Source of the DNA: JALYOC01 sp036675345
GTDB lineage: Bacteria; Myxococcota; Myxococcia; Myxococcales; Myxococcaceae
Length of the DNA stretch: 64,000 nt
Assembly (NCBI GenBank): GCA_036675345.1
Contig: JAKFFE010000032.1
Location: 210,205 to 274,204, forward strand
Direction: 5' to 3'
The notes beneath the pieces are model-generated. The model was not told the DNA's origin and did no database searches. It worked only from the letters and a program-made list of their open reading frames with translations. The translations under genes were made by a program, and so were the position numbers. Within the stretch, counting starts at the first letter, position 1. The number at the start of each line of letters is the position of its first letter. Below are positions 60,722-64,000 of the stretch, one piece after another.

Positions 60722-62083
60722 TCAACCTCGCGGGGTCTTGCGAAGCCGGGCCCCGAAGAAGCCGCCGCCAGGCAGCCGGTGGGGGAAGGCGCGCAGATAG
60801 CCCTCCCGACAGGCCTCGGCGGGGAGCACGGTGGCCGCGTCCTCCAACTGGAAGTCCGGGTGCCGCTGCAAGAACGCCTGGACCTGGTCCTCGTTCTCCT
60901 CCCGCAGCAGCGAGCAGGTGGCATAGACGATCAACGCCCCCGCCCGGACCGTTCCCGCCACCTGGTCCAGAAGCTCCCGCTGGATGACGGCCAGCTCGGT
61001 CACCTTCTTGGCGCTCAGCTTCCACTTCTGATCCGGCTCCCGGTGCAGCGAACCGGTGCCGCTACAGGGTGCGTCCACCAGCACCACCTCTTCGTCCTTG
61101 GGCTGGGCCGGGACCGAGAAGCGGATGTTGGTCAGCTTGAAGTCCTTGGCCCGGTCCTTGGCGTCCCCCAGGCGGCGCCAGGAGTTGTCTCCCGCCAGCA
61201 CCCTGCCGGTCGGCCCCACTGCATCCGCCAGCGCCAGGGTCTTGCCGCCCGCCCCCGCGCAGACGTCGGCGACCTTCAGCCCCGTCCAGGCCCCGTCCGA
61301 GGGCCGGCACAGCTCCACGATCAGCTGGCTGCCCAGGTCCTGGACCTGCAGCCGGTGGCCCTTCATGGCCCGGGTCTCGAACACCCTCCCCCCGGGGTCC
61401 AGCACCCGCAACGCGTGGGGGGCCCAGGGCAGCGGCTCGGCGCGCACGCCCTCCGCCGCCAGCGACTCCAGCACCGACTCCCGCGAGCCACCCCGCGCGC
61501 GCAGGATCAAGGAAGGCTCGCGATCGATCGCCGCGAACAGCGGCTCCCACTCCGCCTCCGGGACCTCGGCGGAGAGGCGCTCGGAGAGCCAGCGCGGGAA
61601 GGAGTAGACCGTGGCCCACCGCTCCAGCGGGGTCGGGGGCTCGTCCTGATCCGGGATCGGTGAGGTGGCCAGCCGCTCCAGCACATCGTCCTTGATCGAC
61701 CGGGGACGCAGCGGCCCGGGCAGCTTCACCTCGTTGGAGAGCCGGGGCCACTCCACCCCGGTCACCAGCCGCCGCCAGAGCAGATAGCGCACCAGCGCCT
61801 GGTCCTCCTTGAGCACCGAGTCGGAGGGAGCCTGCCCCAGCGCCTTGGCGGCGAAGTCCAGCAGACGCTGGTGGCGCGACAGCTCACGGCAGGCCAGGGC
61901 GGCGAAGCGGCGCTCCTGTCCACCCAGCCCCTTCTGCTTGGCCAGGGCCTGGGACAAGGAGAGCCGCAGCGGCTCGCCCTTCAGGACCCCCAGGTGGGCC
62001 TCCATCGCCGCGGTGGCGGCCTTCCGGGAGGCGCGGCCCAGCTCTTCGGGATCGGGGCGGTGCAGCGGCAGCGGGTTCAGCAT
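60722..62083 (-). CDS. RsmB/NOP2-type RNA m5C methyltransferase
   Basis: 453 residues. The N-terminal ~200 form a NusB-like helical RNA-binding domain, followed by a SAM-dependent methyltransferase with DVCAGAGGKTLALAD (motif I). Both catalytic Cys are present: VDAPCSGTG (motif IV) and YATCSLLREENEDQV (motif VI). It methylates cytosine-5 in rRNA, probably at the RsmB site of 16S rRNA. The start at ATG 62083 (MLNPLPLHRPDPEEL) is chosen over an upstream ATG-less extension. It is 14 nt from the receiver gene before it, so the pair may be co-transcribed. Confidence 0.93.
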   Translation of the reverse strand: MLNPLPLHRPDPEELGRASRKAATAAMEAHLGVLKGEPLRLSLSQALAKQKGLGGQERRFAALACRELSRHQRLLDFAAKALGQAPSDSVLKEDQALVRYLLWRRLVTGVEWPRLSNEVKLPGPLRPRSIKDDVLERLATSPIPDQDEPPTPLERWATVYSFPRWLSERLSAEVPEAEWEPLFAAIDREPSLILRARGGSRESVLESLAAEGVRAEPLPWAPHALRVLDPGGRVFETRAMKGHRLQVQDLGSQLIVELCRPSDGAWTGLKVADVCAGAGGKTLALADAVGPTGRVLAGDNSWRRLGDAKDRAKDFKLTNIRFSVPAQPKDEEVVLVDAPCSGTGSLHREPDQKWKLSAKKVTELAVIQRELLDQVAGTVRAGALIVYATCSLLREENEDQVQAFLQRHPDFQLEDAATVLPAEACREGYLRAFPHRLPGGGFFGARLRKTPRG

Positions 62084-62096
62084 CTCCCCGGATCTT

Positions 62097-62447
62097 TCAA
62101 GGACAGAAGCGGTCAACCAGCGCCAGGGCTGCGTCCACCGAGAAGGGTTTGGCCAACAGCGCATCGGGGATGAAGTCCCCCAGGGTCTGGCGCACGTCGC
62201 GCTCGCTCAACCCGGTCATCACCACCACGTTGGAGCCCCGCGCCCTCGCCCGCTCCAGGATCGTCCGCCCGCCCGAGTGCTCGCCACCCAGGCGCATGTC
62301 GCTGAGCACCAGATCGAAGGTTCCCGCGCCCAGCTCGGAGAGGGCCTCCTGGACGGAGGCGACGGCCACCACCGAAGCCCGCTCGCCGAGCAGATCGGCC
62401 AGGCCCTCGCGGATTCCTTCGTCGTCTTCGGCGACCAGCACTCTCAT
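62097..62447 (-). CDS. Orphan single-domain response regulator
   Basis: 116 residues, only a receiver domain. VLVAEDDEG is the acidic pocket, DLVLSDMRLGG holds the phospho-acceptor Asp, VVVMTG the conserved Thr and LLAKPFS the Lys. There is no output domain and no kinase gene nearby, so it probably takes phosphate from a kinase encoded elsewhere. The start is ATG 62447. It is upstream of the RNA methyltransferase gene by 13 nt, which could be coincidence or joint transcription. The extra Gly/Glu loop after the phospho-Asp (LGGEHSGG) is slightly longer than usual. Confidence 0.87.
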   Translation of the reverse strand: MRVLVAEDDEGIREGLADLLGERASVVAVASVQEALSELGAGTFDLVLSDMRLGGEHSGGRTILERARARGSNVVVMTGLSERDVRQTLGDFIPDALLAKPFSVDAALALVDRFCP

Positions 62448-62521
62448 GCGGAGATAGACCCGGTGGGGAGGGCAGACACTAGTCCGAGCCCACGGGACGG
62501 AGAAGCTGAGGTGTTGGAAAG

Positions 62522-62607
62522 TGGCCCTCCCCGGACTCGAACCGGGACGCGGGGTCAGCCGCAGCGGATTTTGAGTCCGCCTCGTCTACCAATTTCGACA
62601 GAGGGCC
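62522..62607 (-). tRNA. tRNA-Leu(CAA)
   Basis: An 86-nt class II tRNA: acceptor GGCCCTC/GAGGGCC with discriminator A, anticodon stem GCGGA/TCCGC with loop CTCAAAA (anticodon CAA) and a long variable arm (TGCGGCTGACCCCGCG). The T arm contains GGTTCGAGTCC. CCA is not encoded. It reads TTG codons. Confidence 0.96.
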
Positions 62608-62623
62608 AAACAGCGGCGGCGGG

Positions 62624-62629
62624 CTTATA
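62624..62629 (-). promoter_or_regulatory. Possible -10 box of tRNA-Leu
   Basis: TATAAG on the minus strand lies 17 nt upstream of the tRNA 5' end, a suitable place for a -10 element. No good -35 is visible at standard spacing, so this is weak. Confidence 0.3.
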
Positions 62630-62698
62630 CCCGTTTGTGAAGCCGTCTGCATCAGCAATTGCCCACACCGGGCTGCCTGCCGTAAAGGACCGCGCGAT

Positions 62699-63433
62699 AT
62701 GTACAACCTTCTGTGGTCGATCCTGGTGGGAGCCGTCGTCACGGTCCTCATCCGCACCTTTGGTTTCTCCATCTGGGCCGGGCTGATCCCCGGCCTGCTG
62801 GCCTTCATCGGCGCCTACTTCGTCCTGGCGCGCCGGACCGCCACCAAGGTGCAGGCCATCGTCGGGGAGGCCCAGAAGGAGCTGTCGATCCAGCCCTCCA
62901 ACGCCAAGGAGCAGAAGCTCCGGATCGACAAGGCGATCAAGATCCTGGAATCGGCGCTGGTCTACGACAAGCAGCAGTTCATGATCGGGCCGGAGATCCA
63001 CGCGCAGATCGGGATGATCCGCTACATGGTCAAGGACCTGGACGGGGCCCTGGTCCACTTCGCCAAGGCCAACTCGCGCAACTGGCTGCCCAAGGCGCTG
63101 GAGGGCGCGCTGTGGTTCCAGCGCAAGGACCCGGCAAAGATGGAGGCGGCCTTCGAATCGGCGGTGAAGGTCGGCAAGAAGGAAGGCCTGGCCTGGGCCG
63201 CGTACGCCTGGTGCCTGCAGTCCAACAAGCAGAGCGACAGGGCGTTGAAGGTGATGGCCCGCGCGGTGGAGGCGAACCCCACCGACGAGAAGCTGAAGAA
63301 CGGCCTCACCGCGCTGCAGAACGACAAGAAGCTGAAGATGAAGGCCTTCGAGCCGATGTGGTGGCAGTTCGGGCTGGAGCAGCCCCCGATGGCGATGACC
63401 GGTGGCCGTCGCGTCCAGTTCGAGCGGCGCTAG
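62699..63433 (+). CDS. Membrane-anchored TPR-like protein
   Basis: 244 residues. Two N-terminal membrane spans (LLWSILVGAVVTVLIRTFG and AGLIPGLLAFIGAYFVLARR) precede ~190 residues of tetratricopeptide-like helices (RIDKAIKILESALVYDKQQF, AQIGMIRYMVKDLDGALVHF, WAAYAWCLQSNKQSDRALKV). It is probably an inner-membrane scaffold with the TPR domain in the cytoplasm. I do not recognise a named family. The start is ATG 62699, with GTAAAGGACC upstream as the ribosome site. It is divergent from tRNA-Leu by 91 nt and is the last clear gene of the window. Confidence 0.83.
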   Translation: MYNLLWSILVGAVVTVLIRTFGFSIWAGLIPGLLAFIGAYFVLARRTATKVQAIVGEAQKELSIQPSNAKEQKLRIDKAIKILESALVYDKQQFMIGPEIHAQIGMIRYMVKDLDGALVHFAKANSRNWLPKALEGALWFQRKDPAKMEAAFESAVKVGKKEGLAWAAYAWCLQSNKQSDRALKVMARAVEANPTDEKLKNGLTALQNDKKLKMKAFEPMWWQFGLEQPPMAMTGGRRVQFERR

Positions 63434-63735
63434 CCGACCAGGCTGCAAAGTTGACCGGATCACCGCGCAGGGCCCGAGACCGGCCCGCGCGGAGACCTCC
63501 CCGTCCCGCCGCGCGTTGAGCTCCCGACGTTTCCCTCCCCGGGATCGTTGGACGATGAACCCGCATGGTTGGGTCCAGGGACCAGCGGCGCGAAAGCCCG
63601 GCCCTGGGTGGGGAAATTTCTTCCGCCCCCACTCGCCCGTTTCGGCCCTCTCCGCCGGGCGGCGACCACCGTCTTCCTCGCGCCTCCCCTCGGAGATCGT
63701 CGATTTCGCCAGCGGCTGAAGCCGGTTGGCGGGGT

Positions 63736-63751
63736 GGGCACGCGCCTTGCT
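63736..63751 (+). promoter_or_regulatory. Near-consensus sigma-54 (-24/-12) promoter
   Basis: GGCACG at 63737-63742, four bases, then TTGCT at 63747-63751 matches TGGCACG-N4-TTGCW except that the first T is G. The invariant GG (63737-63738) and GC (63749-63750) are exactly ten bases apart. It points right and would begin transcripts near 63762. Confidence 0.6.
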
Positions 63752-63833
63752 CAAGGGGTCTGCCGCGGGGAGGCAGCACGCCTCCTCGCGCTGGGTAGCC
63801 GGGAGTCCCGGACGTTCTGGAGGTGGGGGGGAG

Positions 63834-63898
63834 CGGGACTTCCCAGGGGGCGATGGGCGGGGGGCGCGTGGGGACGCGCAGGGCGATGGGAAGTCCCG
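63834..63898. repeat. Nested inverted repeats downstream of the sigma-54 motif
   Basis: CGGGACTTCCCA at 63834-63845 and TGGGAAGTCCCG at 63887-63898 are perfect 12-bp complements. Inside them GCGCGT and ACGCGC form a second stem around GGGG. The transcript from the sigma-54 motif would include this structure. Confidence 0.6.
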
Positions 63899-63957
63899 GT
63901 TGAAGACGTTCGGGGCTCCCGGCTTACCCAGGCGGGACGTAGGGAGTGGACGGGGCT

Positions 63958-64000
63958 GGGCAGTACGGGCGGCTCGGGGTCGGGCAGTACGGGCGGGTCG
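63958..64000. repeat. Short direct repeat cut by the window end
   Basis: GGGCAGTACGGGCGG occurs at about 63958 and again about 24 nt later, each followed by a TCG after one variable base. The array may continue beyond the window. Confidence 0.5.

Larger units (their letters stand above)
63434..64000. other. Terminal region without a convincing gene
   Basis: After the TPR gene no frame on either strand has a ribosome site and coding character together. The first ~300 nt show nothing I can name. The last ~260 nt hold a sigma-54 promoter motif, nested inverted repeats and a short direct repeat, listed separately. Any gene served by that promoter lies beyond the window or is a non-coding RNA. 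Confidence 0.5.

Noticed and set aside
63402..63719. A 105-codon plus-strand frame after the TPR gene
   Set aside because: It begins inside the TPR gene, has no ribosome site and reads as Ser/Arg/Pro low complexity.
62555..63754. A 399-codon minus-strand frame running over tRNA-Leu and the TPR gene
   Set aside because: It runs across a tRNA gene and opposite a well-supported coding sequence, and its protein has no recognisable pattern.

Overview
The window is GC-rich, densely coded DNA that looks like a chromosome segment of a myxobacterium (Myxococcota). The pointers are a MYXO-CTERM-type sorting signal inside a giant surface protein, lipoproteins with Asp/Ala/Gly-rich linkers, many two-component proteins, a KaiC-like ATPase and a Tat-exported amine oxidase in a polyamine operon. 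I see no phage genes, transposase, rRNA or CRISPR array. Two tRNA genes (Ala-GGC and Leu-CAA) lie near the right end.

Layout. 1-4.7 kb: the end of an unidentified protein, an aldehyde dehydrogenase, a YprB-like exonuclease and a membrane-anchored zinc-ribbon/HtrA-type protease. 4.7-12.8 kb (minus strand): a housekeeping block with a NUDIX hydrolase, bamB, a YfgM-like TPR protein, der, era, two cyclophilins, rnc and meaB. 12.8-14.8 kb: an unknown protein and an acyl-CoA dehydrogenase. 14.9-21.6 kb: two divergent signalling operons, a response regulator plus hybrid kinase on the minus strand, and a small protein, a two-domain KaiC-like ATPase and a histidine kinase on the plus strand. 21.6-27.4 kb: a six-gene minus-strand operon with overlaps or gaps of at most 7 nt: speD, a double-DUF4178 zinc-ribbon protein, a 53-residue protein, DUF350, a membrane-fused spermidine synthase and a Tat-type FAD amine oxidase. 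27.6-33.6 kb: one gene for about 2010 residues joining a lipoprotein signal, IPT/Ig domains, ten tandem-95 repeats, a MYXO-CTERM signal and an OmpA-type outer-membrane protein.

33.7-45.7 kb is rich in acyl-CoA metabolism: a carboxylase beta subunit, an enoyl-CoA hydratase, HMG-CoA lyase, a stand-alone B12-binding subunit and a mutase catalytic subunit. With MeaB and the acyl-CoA dehydrogenase this suggests branched-chain acyl-CoA turnover. The mutase has the Phe/Gln active-site pair of isobutyryl-CoA mutase rather than the Tyr/Arg pair of methylmalonyl-CoA mutase. Between these genes lie a YtxH protein, a peptidoglycan-binding NlpC/P60-like protein and a Tim44/zinc-ribbon/TerB protein. 45.8-50.9 kb holds two tandem secreted nucleases (endonuclease/exonuclease/phosphatase domain plus lamin-tail domain), one with seven Ig-like repeats in front.

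51-59.1 kb: a lipase-like hydrolase, a SUKH-type protein, a 61-bp REP-like palindrome, an aminotransferase, two secreted unknowns, a class I aldolase, a B12-binding radical SAM protein and a polytopic membrane protein. 59.3-63.4 kb: a small Pro-rich protein, a winged-helix regulator, tRNA-Ala, a coiled-coil protein ending at a ten-base homopolymer, an RsmB-type rRNA methyltransferase, an orphan receiver, tRNA-Leu and a TPR membrane protein. The last 567 bases have no convincing gene but hold a near-consensus sigma-54 promoter followed by nested inverted repeats.
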